From the NCBI RefSeq assembly GCF_001039355.2, contig NW_019776141.1:1-64000 (forward strand): DNA of 64,000 nucleotides, in the 5' to 3' direction. Origin of the DNA: Lingula anatina. Lineage: Eukaryota; Brachiopoda; Lingulata; Lingulida; Lingulidae. Position numbers and translations under genes: made by a program. This document shows, piece after piece, positions 1 through 10,420 of the stretch. The notes beneath the pieces were generated by a model that was not told the DNA's origin, did not search any database, and saw only the letters and a program-made list of their open reading frames with translations. The stretch's first letter is position 1, and every line of letters starts with the position of its first letter.

Positions 1-116
1 GTACTACAGGCAGATCATCATTCATTCCATTCGAGTGAAGCATATTCACTTGATATACCATACCATGCTAATACCAATAATGTCTTACGCAAAGGCTGTT
101 GTATCCAACACAAAAC

Positions 117-130
117 GTCCTTTTAAGGAC
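117..130 (+). other. Histone stem-loop-like motif in LINE ORF1
   Basis: GTCCT-TTTA-AGGAC is a perfect 5-bp stem with a 4-nt loop. It is preceded by ACACAAAAC, the same nine bases that precede the stem-loop of the H2B gene at 13545. It encodes RPFKD of ORF1. Confidence 0.6.
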
Positions 131-277
131 TAAGAACTTGAGATGCTGAACCACCTTCGGGAGGTTCTAGCTTCTCTACCGCCACAGCTCCGGCGAGCAC
201 TGCTTGCTGACCGTGGCGAAGGTGAGTATGAGGGATCGGATGGAAGGCAGGGCCGTGTACTTGCCTGTGGAACAGAC

Positions 278-409
278 GACTCTCCAAGGGGCGAGGAGAA
301 GTCAGTAGAAGGGCAGGGCCGTGTACCTGCCAGTCAGTTGGAAGACTCTCCAAGGGGCGAGGAGAAGTCAGTAGAAGGGCAGGGCCGTGTACCTGCCAGT
401 CAGTTGGAA
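278..409 (+). repeat. 66-bp tandem repeat, two copies plus partial
   Basis: The units start at 278 and 344, 66 bp apart, and are almost identical. They keep one reading frame and encode a 22-aa repeat (DSPRGEEKSVEGQGRVPASQ and two more residues). A third, imperfect half copy lies at about 246-277. Each unit contains GGCAGG-(8 nt)-CCTGCC, a possible hairpin (312-331 in the first). Confidence 0.85.
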
Positions 410-699
410 GACTGGCTTACAATGGAACATGAGAAAAATAAACCAAATCCTGTTTAACCATCAAAATACAAACAATCTAAATAGTGACGCAGTCACACCA
501 GTCTCCAATTGAATAGATTTAGCTTGCATTTGTGAGAACGTGACTGAAACACTAGTAAATGTGCTAGAAACCGCATGCCCCCCCCCCTCCAGAAAAAAAT
601 ACGGTAAGCAAGGTCAACCTAAAGCTTATAAAACTCAAAAGAAAAGACGCGTAGCTTAAACCAAAAAAGGACCTTTTTACAAATGTATAACTATATATA

Positions 700-1790
700 A
701 GAAAAGCAAAAAGCTTTGGAAACCGCTACCTCCATGCTAAACGAAAGAAAAATTAACAAAACTTCTGGGCCACGTTTAAGAGTAACTAGCATCGGCAAAG
801 CTAAAGAAACATCCGAAAACCCTGTATTTAGCGAAAAATTAAAGAAAAATGGGCGGCTTACAACAAATAATTTGAACAAAGCAAATGCATTTGCAAATGC
901 CCTTGCCAAGTTACATTACACCCAAAAGGGATTCATATTCGATGATAAATTCAAAGTTGTGGTTGAAAACTACGTCGCTAAAAACAAACAAAATCGACTC
1001 CTTATCCAGCCCGACACCGAATATTGAATAAATATCAAGCAGACTATTTTTTCTGGGCACTGAAAAATATAATATTAAGCAAATCAGGCCATCATGCAAA
1101 AATGCTCCTGTCCCGTAAAGAGATAGAGACAAATTTAGAGAAAACCAAAAACGGGAGATGATGGGGTGAACAACGCCATCATCAAGATTTTACCTTTAAA
1201 AACTAAAAGTGAGGCTATGCAATATCTTCAATACCTGTCTAATAATTGGATACTTCCCTCCAAAGTGGAAGCAGCTGGCCATTGGAGTCATGCTTGCCAA
1301 ACCAGGAAAAGACTTGAAAATAGCAACTAATATTATGGACCAATCAATGTCTTAGTAGGACAGCCTACTAAGCTGTCTTGGCAAGCTACTCGAAAAGATC
1401 ATAGCCACCAGACTGAAAAACAAACTAAAAGATACATGCGCCCTCACCTTTAATAATTACATCTTTCTTTTTAGTTAATTCTCATTGCGTTATTATAATT
1501 TATTAGCCTTATCGCATAATTGTCTTTACTTTCCCCGTGTCGAGTATTCCGGTGACTCCCTTCGTCACAAAAGTTTTCATGTAATTATTAAATAGAGCAA
1601 AAAATGTCTATTACTGGAGTATTATAAATGTAGTAATACTTTTATCAAAAGGCAGGGAGCCTACCTCGAAAAACAAAGGAATAGAACGTATCGTTAGATT
1701 AGCAGAGACAGCTCAACATGTTACAACGTATAAATAAAAAGTAGGCCACAGGGATAACGTCAATTAACGTAATGGATTGGGATAATAAAG
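700..1790 (+). pseudogene. LINE ORF2 (reverse transcriptase) decayed fragments
   Basis: 716-1027 reads as a linker region matching KANAFATTLSKIHNTHEGNIFDD of intact ORF2. 1150-1180 corresponds to the APGEDEITN segment, 1240-1440 to the PTEWKQATGIMLPKPNKD...GKLFERIIATRLK segment, and 1650-1770 to WQRAYLEKKEGIEHVVRLVE. Frames change several times and stops are present. Bases 1449-1640 do not match ORF2 and appear to be a later insertion. Confidence 0.75.
1449..1640. repeat. Short insertion inside the dead LINE ORF2
   Basis: This interrupts the ORF2 alignment between the ATRLK and WQRAY segments. TTAATAATTACAT near its left end is the inverted copy of ATGTAATTATTAA near 1580. About 59 bp of it (1551-1609) recur at 2651-2709. 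The family is unknown. Confidence 0.45.
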
Positions 1791-2039
1791 AGCGGAAAAT
1801 TAAAATTAACATTTAGAAATTTTACCAATGGAAAGGGGCGGCCAAGGCGCACAAGAAAAATCCAAATCATACCAACAGCCACGGACAGACTAACAATAGA
1901 GGCAGAAGTCAAGTCTTTGAGGATTGAAAAAAAGCTGTTGCATCTTCATGTACTAGACTTTGAGACTTTCAGCACGGGCTTCGTCGCCAAAATATTATAT
2001 AACATCATCTGAATAAGGGTGGTGGCGAAAGTAAAGGAA

Positions 2040-2250
2040 AAGTGACGGACAAAAGACATATTCAAAACAAAGAAAATGTGAGTGTTGGCATCTGTACAAT
2101 CTCTAACATTACAGATTACGAAATTACCAACGAAAAGGCCTCGCTGCCAAGGGCATGTTCAGCTCTAAAACTGGTGTAGAAATAAAGTAAAAAAAATTAC
2201 ATGTGAAAAGAAAAACTTACTTGAAAAGTGAATGGCACTTGCCTATCAGA
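2040..2250 (+). pseudogene. LINE ORF1 middle-domain fragment
   Basis: Reading frames give KENVSVGICTISNITDYEIT, the counterpart of KENLFIVIKNISPKVTDKEI in the 36-kb ORF1 (second RRM-like domain). They continue, with stops, to the segment just before the zinc knuckles. It is a decayed pseudogene. Confidence 0.65.
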
Positions 2251-3033
2251 AATGGGGCCTCAGATCAAAGTGTAGCGCTCAATCGCCGACAGGGTGCACA
2301 CATGTATAGGTTGATTGTCTTTGGTGCACCTGCACTTAGTCAAGTAATCTGCAAACTGGCTGATTCGGTTTTGATTATGTTTATTGCCGACATCAAACCG
2401 TTAAGACTGAAAGAAAAGAAATTAAATGAAATAAGTTACAAAAACCAAAGTATGATATAAAAACTGGAAATAATGATAACTGAATGCAAATGCAATGAAA
2501 ATATAAGCTATATATAAATAATATTGAAATTTGCGCGAAGTACATACCATAGTGTGTAAGAAAAAGGAAAGGCAGGAACGTTATCGAGATCCAGAGCCGG
2601 AGAAGGTTAAGTTAGCGTATCGCCTTGAAAAATTCCCATGACAAAACATCCCGGTGACTCCCTTCGCCACATAAGTTTTCATGTAATTATTAAACTGAGC
2701 AAAAAATGTCCCTATTTCTGTAAAATTATAAATAGTTTACCTTGTTCTGCGACCAAGAGTGCTATCGTCAGATACTGCTGTACCGTACGTTGCCGAGTAT
2801 AAAAGCTAGAGTGACAGAGAAAATAGAGAGAGTAAACCTTATATATGGTGCAGTGAAGAGAACTGTTCATTGAAGGGTGTGGCAGAGGCATGTGACCGTG
2901 CGTTTGGTTTTAGTTACAACACGAGTGGTCCATTGTATGCGAAATACAAGAGTGTAATTATCTAGGCGCAGCCAAGTGGACGACGAGTAGTTGTAACTGA
3001 CTTATACCCCATGGCTGATCACCAATAGTGGTC

Positions 3034-3036
<3 letters not shown>
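2251..3036. other. Unassigned region
   Basis: I see no supported gene. It holds the second copy of the 59-bp repeat (2651-2709). A TATA-like TATAAAAG occurs at about 2799 with no open frame attached to it. Confidence 0.4.

Positions 3037-3092
<56 letters not shown>
3037..3092. repeat. Poly(T) tract, 56 nt
   Basis: Uninterrupted T run, possibly the poly(A) tail of a retro-inserted sequence on the minus strand. Confidence 0.85.
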
Positions 3093-3094
<2 letters not shown>

Positions 3095-3421
3095 ATTTGT
3101 CATTTATCCCTTCATTGGGGGGGGGGGGGTATACCCCGTAGCCAGCAATTTCAATCGTGATGGGTCTTTTTCTAAAAAAGGTGGAGTTTTTAACATGAAA
3201 TCTTTGTGTCCCTAGCTCAAATTTTAACCAGAACGGACTTTTTGCGGCAAAAAAGGAACTATAGTTTGCTTGTCACTTCACGGGGAAAATTTACCCCACC
3301 GACAGTAAAATATGTATAAATAAACTATTTTCCATTCGTGGTACAAATATTGTATCATAAATGTCAAACTATCATGGAAATACAACATAATTTTCAGTCA
3401 GCAACAGAAAGACCTGTTTCC
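3093..3421. other. Histone spacer fragment before gap
   Basis: From about 3259 to the N at 3422 this matches the H3-H2A spacer found again at about 4322-4483 and 9000-9165. It is therefore a spacer piece abruptly joined to an H3 coding region at the N. 3093-3258 holds a G12 run and no recognised gene. Confidence 0.6.
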
Positions 3422-3426
3422 NTTAA

Positions 3427-3678
<252 letters not shown>

Positions 3679-3703
3679 CTTCAACGTTAACTCTCAACAA
3701 AAC

Positions 3704-3719
3704 GGTCCTTTTCAGGACC
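3704..3719 (+). promoter_or_regulatory. Histone 3' stem-loop (H3)
   Basis: GGTCCT-TTTC-AGGACC is a perfect 6-bp stem and 4-nt loop, preceded by CAAAAC. A downstream element AGAAAAGCTA follows about 10 nt later. Confidence 0.95.
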
Positions 3720-5429
3720 ACTACAAATCAGAAAAGCTAAACCATTAGTGCTTACATTGCCCGTCCTGAATTGCCAATTCGTACGTAGTTTCTTCTGAAA
3801 TAAAGTTGATGATTTGCTAATCCTAACTATCCCGATGATACGTCATCATTGCGCAAACGAACTCGCATTAGTTGGTTAAAGTTAAATTTCAAGATGCCTA
3901 CTCATGCACTTCATGGGAAGACGGATATACAGAGGTGCAAACATGCTCTTAACAATGATTAGTGCACAGATTGTAAACTGTGCTTGATCACTTTAGGGTC
4001 CCACGTGAAGGAGTTTGTATCAAAATTTCACTCATCTGAAACCATGAATTGTTTGATTATTTTAGGGTTCCACATGTAGAAGTATATGTCAATGTTTCAC
4101 TCTCCTTGAAACATGAATTGTAAAAATGAAGTCATCGTCTAGCCCTAGAAAAGGAACGTACGCTACTATCCCGAATACAAAACGTCCTGCTGTGAAACGT
4201 TTTACTCACGTTGAAAATTCAATCATCACTGGTTCCGTTCTTTGATTTATCTCCTACAAGTATAACGTCGTAAAAATTAAAATAATGATCATGATAATCT
4301 TCTGTGTAATCGTTTTTGAGCGACTATAGTTTACTTGTCACTTCACGGGGAAAATCCACCCCACCGACAGTAAAATATGTATAAATAAACTATTTTCCAT
4401 TCGTGGTACAAATATTGTATCATAAATGTCAAACTATCATGGAAATACAACATAATTTTCAGTCAGCAACAGAAAGACCTGTTTCCTATTGCACCAAGTA
4501 CCTGGGTAAGACGAAACTTTCTGGCATTTTTTTCTGGCGAACATACGTTACATGTTATTAGCCATGACCTAAAGCCCCTAGAGTTACAATTTTTAAACAT
4601 ATTTATCAGAAAAAAACATCCTTACGTTATATATATATAATATACCATGACTGAATCACTACAAAATATACGGAAAGCGATATAAAAATTAAAATTAAAT
4701 TACCCGGGACAAACATGTAGCCTACGTTCCCGGAGCGTACGTTATCAATTACGGCTCCGTACGTACATTATGTATTTAAAGACATGGTAAAAACTAAATT
4801 AAAATTGAGACAGTCGTGGAAATTTGTTCTACACACATATATATTTAATATATAAATTAATACAACTTTGAAATCATTCAATTTTATTTTTTGGACACAT
4901 CAGCACGTCAAATGCACCTCTACATTGGGGTTGGGTGTTAAGTCAGTGTGTGAACTTCGTGAACACGAATGTGAAGGCATCAAGGCTCTTTAGAGGGAAT
5001 TTCTCTATAGATCACATGTAACAACTCCACACTAAGTATACGTCCCCGACAGAACGTGGATTTCTTTTGCCTTTGCGAAATAATAAAAAAGGCTTTCATA
5101 TGATTCCTTCATGTAATAAGCTACCGAAAAGTAGCAAATTAAGCCATTTAGGGGCAGGCCCGGAAGAAAAAGAAGAAGGATATCTTTAAAATACCACATA
5201 CTCGTAGAAAGGGGCGACGAACTTTCATTTGTGACAGAAAAAAGGCATGGTCCTTTTACATAAAATAGCCTTATAATGATTTTCAAAACAGCTTTTTTTT
5301 TTTCCAAGCAAAAGATCGCATTTTTGCAACAAAGGGTAAGGGATCAGGAGATCGGGGCTAGTTGGACCCCGAGTTTAATTGGCCCCTCATTAGTTTATGA
5401 AAATTTTAAGTAATAAAAGATCATTTTAG

Positions 5430-5760
5430 ACAATACCGACCGGGGAAATATTCACAGCGAGTAAAGGTTTTTTGTATCAACATTTTGTCGATAATTTCAT
5501 AGTGCAATTTTGTTTGAATAAGCCAATTTCACAAAAAAAAGGAATTTATCGCAAAATGTAGGCTTTCATCACATAATCTACCTGTAGAGACTGGTAGGTA
5601 CACAGACACAAATAAGAAATTAAGAATCTGTAAGTTATGCAATTTAAACGATGTAGAGGATGAAATTCACTTGATCCTTATAAATGCCCTCACTAAAGTA
5701 CGATTAGGCAGAAATACATCAAGAAATTTTATTATACAAAGCCAAGCGTCTTTGAACTAA
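5430..5760 (+). pseudogene. LINE C-terminal zinc-knuckle fragment, spacer copy A
   Basis: A broken reading frame gives CRLSSHNLPVETGRYTD, then ICKLCNLNDVEDEIHLIL. This is a CX2C...HX4C knuckle typical of the C-terminal end of some non-LTR retrotransposon polymerases. The second cysteine region is shifted here (ATAAATGCCC for AAATGCCC). Equivalent, better preserved copies lie at 10062 and 18328, so it has been carried along with the histone spacer. Confidence 0.65.
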
Positions 5761-6395
5761 TTAAATTATTATCACTTAACAACTTCTCACAATTAAACAA
5801 CTTAGGAATACACTTAAAATGTGCATCGAAGCTAAGATTAACGTCAGTCCGATGAAATATTATTATTATTTGTATCAGTAGTAGTTGTTGTAGTAGTAGT
5901 AGTTGAGTTCATATAACTTTAAATGGTCACTGTATTACATTCTAATGAGACGTATAGGGCTCAAAGGTTAATAAATTAAATTGAATTGAAATGCGTAAAA
6001 TACATTTATAGATTACAATTACGTGTGATGAATAAGCTACCTAAAAGTCTGAAAGTAGCATTACGTGTAACCACTGCCCGCGTTTAAAAACGTTTTCGAA
6101 ATTTAGCAATTAAGCCGTGGATGTCTTTAAAATACCACATAATTCGTAGAAAGAAGTGTTGATTTTTTGTGTCGAATTGTGTGATCGATTTCATGGTCTG
6201 ATTTCAACATTAAGCATTTCCTTGCAATTCCCGCGGCTCCAGTGCATGTGAGTGTAACCTTTATTAAAAAATTAAAAAAAAAGACAGATCCCTTTAAACA
6301 AATGAGTGCCTATAAGTATGTAATATTGTGCTTCACAAATCATTCTTATTTAACTCCTGGGACGACAATAAAATCCACTGTTTACTCAGATGTGC

Positions 6396-6431
<36 letters not shown>
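6396..6431. repeat. (AAT)n microsatellite
   Basis: About 12 AAT units at the junction between two copies of a 150-bp spacer segment. A similar array follows the second copy at 6599-6626. Confidence 0.9.
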
Positions 6432-7081
6432 TGAAATGCGTAAAATACATTTATAGATTACAATTAAGTGTGATGAATAAGCTACCTAAAAGTCTGAAAG
6501 TAGCATCACGTGTAACCACTGTCCGCGTTTTAAAACGTTTTCGAAATTTAGCAATTAAGCCGTGGATGTCTTTAAAATACCACTGTTTACTCAGATGTGC
6601 AATAATAATAATAATAATAATAATAAAAAATAAATAATAAAGTTTTGATTTGAAACTTGTATGTTTTCAAGACAGAAAAGCTTGACTTGTACATGGTATT
6701 ATGACAGTTAGTTCCGTTATCTCATTGAGGAAGTCTTTCATTGAAAATATCGCAGCTTATATTATCCTATTTATATTTTCACATTTGATATAAATGTGTT
6801 TCTTAAAAACGACTGCCTTCTATGTATAGGTAGCCCAATTATGAGGATTGATTTGCGCCTTTTTTAATATGTCAGATTGTATGTGTAGGGGAAAAAACAA
6901 ACTATAGCTACTGATGACTGTTTTATCACATTTTATTTCACGTATTACACCCATTCTCAATAAAGAGGTCTGCAACTTATTAAGAAGCGAGTATTATGTT
7001 TAACGTCTCAGTTAATGTCCATAATGTTTCTTTTGAATGACTCAATAAAAAGCTTGGTGTGAAAATTAATTCATAATGAAC

Positions 7082-7175
7082 TTCACTGGCGTAGCTTTTC
7101 TATGAATATGTGGTTGGTCCTGAAAAGGCCCGTTTGTTGTAAATATGCAAACAGCAATTTACTTGGCAGCTGCAG
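7082..7175 (-). pseudogene. Histone H2A remnant (3' end only)
   Basis: Reading on the minus strand, the H2A 3' flank is intact: downstream element, stem-loop (7116-7131) and stop (7159-7161), with the last four codons AAAK. At 7173 the sequence switches to the spacer that normally lies downstream of H2B. The boundary word TGC is shared by both parents (CAGCTGCCTTG in H2A, CCTTGCAGTAG in the H2B spacer, CAGCTGCAGTAG here). This indicates a microhomology-mediated deletion that removed H2A, the divergent promoter and H2B. The remnant stem-loop is also imperfect. Confidence 0.85.
7116..7131 (-). promoter_or_regulatory. Degenerate histone stem-loop (H2A remnant)
   Basis: Minus strand GGGCCT-TTTC-AGGACC. 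One stem pair is broken relative to the other copies, consistent with loss of constraint. Confidence 0.85.
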
Positions 7176-7664
7176 TAGAATGAGCAGAGCTAGTTGATCA
7201 GACTAAAATTTTTCTGCTTCACTATTTAGCATAGTGCTTTCTGTAGTTATTCTCACCTAAAAAAATTCATTCAACTAAAATGCTCTCTTTCTGAAGCAAG
7301 GTTCACTCGTTAATTGTCATGTATTACACTGCTGATGCACACACTTTTTATTTTCATATAGTATGTTGACAAATGCATTTAAATTACGTGAAATTACTGT
7401 GTATCCTGGAGTTATTTATTTATTTGTTAACAGCCACAGGATATTGGAGCTGCCATGGTTTTAGCAAAGCACAGCACACTAGGCTAGGCAGTAAGAAAAA
7501 AAAAATTTTCATTTGGACCTGTTGACATTTGCGGCAGATAAAAAATTATTTAAAAAAAAATCTCCCTTAAAAATAAAGTGCCTTAAACATACACTTCAGC
7601 ATTGTTGACAATATTATATATAAAATCTACAACTACAAAGACAAATTTTAAAGTAAGAATTAGA
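7176..7664. other. H2B-downstream spacer, ends in gap
   Basis: Matches the spacer after H2B at about 13795-14280 and, inverted, at about 41000-41400. It ends at the N at 7665, after which H3 promoter-like sequence resumes; an H4 gene would be expected here and is absent. Confidence 0.7.
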
Positions 7665-7734
7665 NAAAACCTATACATCATCACCAAATCATTCAAGTTA
7701 TTCGTACTCCGAACGAACGACAGATATCTCAACA

Positions 7735-8114
<380 letters not shown>

Positions 8115-8139
8115 CTTCAACGTTAACTCTCAACAAAAC

Positions 8140-8155
8140 GGTCCTTTTCAGGACC
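8140..8155 (+). promoter_or_regulatory. Histone 3' stem-loop (H3 pseudogene)
   Basis: Perfect GGTCCT-TTTC-AGGACC, with AGAAAAGCTA downstream, despite the broken coding region. Confidence 0.93.
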
Positions 8156-8295
8156 ACTACAAATCAGAAAAGCTAAACCATTAGTGCTTACATTGCCCGT
8201 CCTGAATTGCCAATTCGTACGTAGTTTCCTTTCAAGATGCCTACTCATGCACTTCATGGGAAGACGGATATACAGAGGTGCAAACATGCTCTTAA

Positions 8296-8632
8296 AGGGA
8301 TAATAACTCTTTGTATGAGATCTATATTTCACAATAAAAACATTGTGAATAACTCATAGAAATATAATATATTCTGTTTTACCACAAAAATGGCAGTTAT
8401 AGCTATTATTCTGATGTCTGAGCTTGTCTTTAGACCACGTGACCTCCATTGATGGCTATACTCTGTTAAAATCTCTTAAGAGATTTTAACAAAAAACCAA
8501 ACTTTTTAGAAAAAAACCAGGGACTAACTTTGAATGTAAAAATGGATTCATTAACCATTGGTAAGTATGGGGAAATTGTTGTTTACTCCAGGAAAATTCA
8601 TTTTTTAGCTGAAATGAAGAGTTATTATCCCT
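8296..8632. mobile_element. MITE with 16-bp TIRs and TTAA target duplication
   Basis: Begins AGGGATAATAACTCTT and ends with the exact inverse AAGAGTTATTATCCCT. TTAA flanks it on both sides (8292-8295 and 8633-8636). The unoccupied site GCTCTTAACAATGA is present with a single TTAA in spacer copy A at about 3947, and GCTCTTAAAAATGA in copy C at about 16871. TTAA duplication fits piggyBac-type or Kolobok-type transposases; no transposase is encoded. The interior contains the palindrome AAAATCTCTTAAGAGATTTT. Confidence 0.9.
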
Positions 8633-10061
8633 TTAACAATGATTAGTGCACAGATTGTAAACTGTGCTTGATCACTTTAGGGTCCCACGTGAAGGAGTTT
8701 GTATCAAAATTTCACTCATCTGAAACCATGAATTGTTTGATTATTTTAGGGTTCCACATGTAGAAGTATATGTCATTGTTTCACTCTCCTTGAAACATGA
8801 ATTGTAAAAATGAAGTCATCGCCTAGCCCTAGTAAAGGAACGTACGCTACTATCCCGAATACAAAACGTCCTGCTGTGAAACGTTTTACTCACGTTGAAA
8901 ATTCAATCATCACTGGTTCCGTTCTTTGATTTATCTCCTACAAGTATAACGTCGTAAAAATTAAAATAATGATAATCTTCTGTGTAATCGTTTTTGAGCG
9001 ACTATAGTTTACTTGTCACTTCACGGGGAAAATCCACCCCACCGACAGTAAAATATGTATAAATAAACTATTTTCCATTTGTGGTACAAATATTGTATCA
9101 TAAATGTCAAACTATCATGGAAACACAACATAATTTTCAGTCAGCAACAGAAAGACCTGTTTCCTATTGCACCAAGTACCTGGGTAAGACGAAACTTTCT
9201 GGCATTTTTTTCTGGCGAACATACGTTACATATTATTAGCCATGACGTAAAGCCCCTAGAGTTACAATTTTTAAAAATATTTATCAGAAAAAACATCCTT
9301 ACGTTATATATATAATATACCATGACTGAATCACTACAAAATATACGGAAAGCGATATAAAAATGAAAATTAAATGACCCGGGACAAACATGTACGTTCC
9401 CGGAGCGTACGTTATCAATTACGGCTCCGTACGTACATTATGTATTTAAAGACATGGTAAAAACTAAATTAAAATTGAGACAGTCGTGGAAATTTGTTCT
9501 ACACACATATATATTTAAAATATAAATTAATACAACTTTGAAATCATTCAATTTTATTTTTTGGACACTTCAGCACGTCAAATGCACCTCTACATTGGGG
9601 TTGGGTGTTAAGTCAGTGTGTGAACTTCGTGAACACGAATGTGAAGGCATCAAGGCTCTTTAGAGGGAATTTCTCTATAGATCACATGTAACAACTCCAC
9701 ACTAAGTATACGTCCCCGACAGAACGTGGATTTCTTTTGCCTTTGCGAAATAATAAAAAAGGCTTTCATATGATTCCTTCATGTAATAAGCTACCGAAAA
9801 GTAGCAAATTAAGCCATTTAGGGGCAGGCCCGGGTGAAAAAGAAGAAGGATCTTTAAAATACCACATACTCGTAGAAAGGGGCGACGAACTTTCATTTGT
9901 GACAGAAAAAAGGCATGGCCCTTTTATATAAAATAGCCTTATAATGATTTTCAAAACAGCTTTTTTTTTCCAAGCAAAAGATCGCATTTTTGCAATGAGG
10001 AGATCGGGGCTAGTTGGACCCCGAGATTAATTGGCCCCTGATTAATTTATGAAAAATTTAA

Positions 10062-10420
10062 GTGATGAAAGTTCATTTTAGACAAGTACTGACCGGGGAA
10101 ATATTCACAGCAAGTAAAGGGTTTTTGTATCAACATCTTGTCGATAATTTCATAGTGCAATTTTGTTTGAATAAGCCAATTTCACAGAAAAATAAGGAAT
10201 TTATCGCAAAATTTAGGCTTTCGTCACATAATCTACCTGTAGAGACTGGCAGGTACACAGACACAAATAAGAAATTAAGAATCTGTAAGTTATGCAATTT
10301 AAACGATGTAGAGGATGAATTTCACTTGATCCTTAAATGCCCTCACTAAAGTACGATAAAGCAGAAATACATCAAGAAATTTTATTATACAAAGCCAAGC
10401 GTCTTTAAACTAATTAAATT
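10062..10420 (+). pseudogene. LINE C-terminal zinc-knuckle fragment, spacer copy B
   Basis: An open stretch of 95 codons contains FIAKFRLSSHNLPVETGRY and ICKLCNLNDVEDEFHLILKC, a CX2C...HX4C knuckle of the kind seen at the C-termini of some LINE polymerases. It then breaks. No RT catalytic core is present, so it is a 5'-truncated, fossil insertion now part of the histone repeat. I infer the class from this motif only. Confidence 0.65.

Larger units (their letters stand above)
89..457 (+). pseudogene. LINE ORF1 N-terminal fragment with stop
   Basis: The ATG at 89 opens MSYAKAVVSNTKRPFKD and then a TAA, matching the MSYANAVSATNRPSQGE start of the intact ORF1 at 36219. In the same frame after the stop, MLNHLREVLASLPPQLRRAL matches VLKHLRQVLSSLPASVWL of the 36-kb copy. 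The rest is a 66-bp tandem repeat and a short tail ending at 457. It belongs to a subfamily different from the two better-preserved ones. Its function would be RNA-binding ORF1p; it is surely inactive. Confidence 0.75.
1..2250 (+). mobile_element. Decayed LINE (Jockey-like) remnant, several fragments
   Basis: This stretch aligns in pieces to the intact LINEs at 21.7-26 kb and 36-40.5 kb. The order is 5' UTR and ORF1 N-terminus (about 1-457), ORF2 middle (about 700-1440 and 1650-1790), then a second ORF1 middle piece (about 2040-2250). Stops and indels are dense, so it is an old, dead copy or two nested ones. The 5' UTR shares words such as ATCATTCA and GAAGCA..TTCA with the LINE at 36 kb. ORF1 material lying downstream of ORF2 material means two insertions or a rearrangement. 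Confidence 0.8.
3720..7081. repeat. H3-H2A spacer, copy A
   Basis: A 3.3-kb AT-rich spacer that recurs after the H3 genes at 8.1 and 16.5 kb. It includes a LINE fragment (5430-5760), GTA/TAG-rich triplets, two copies of a 150-bp segment (5987-6140 and 6435-6590) and an (AAT)n array. No histone or other intact gene was seen. Confidence 0.8.

Noticed and set aside
281-300. Further histone stem-loop mimic at TCTCCAAGGGGCGAGGAG
   Set aside because: It encodes SPRGEE at a comparable place, but the stem and loop do not have the 6-4-6 form, so I did not count it.
3093-3258. Poly(T) plus G12 run as a possible regulatory element
   Set aside because: Simple-sequence tracts next to a gap; nothing else supports function.
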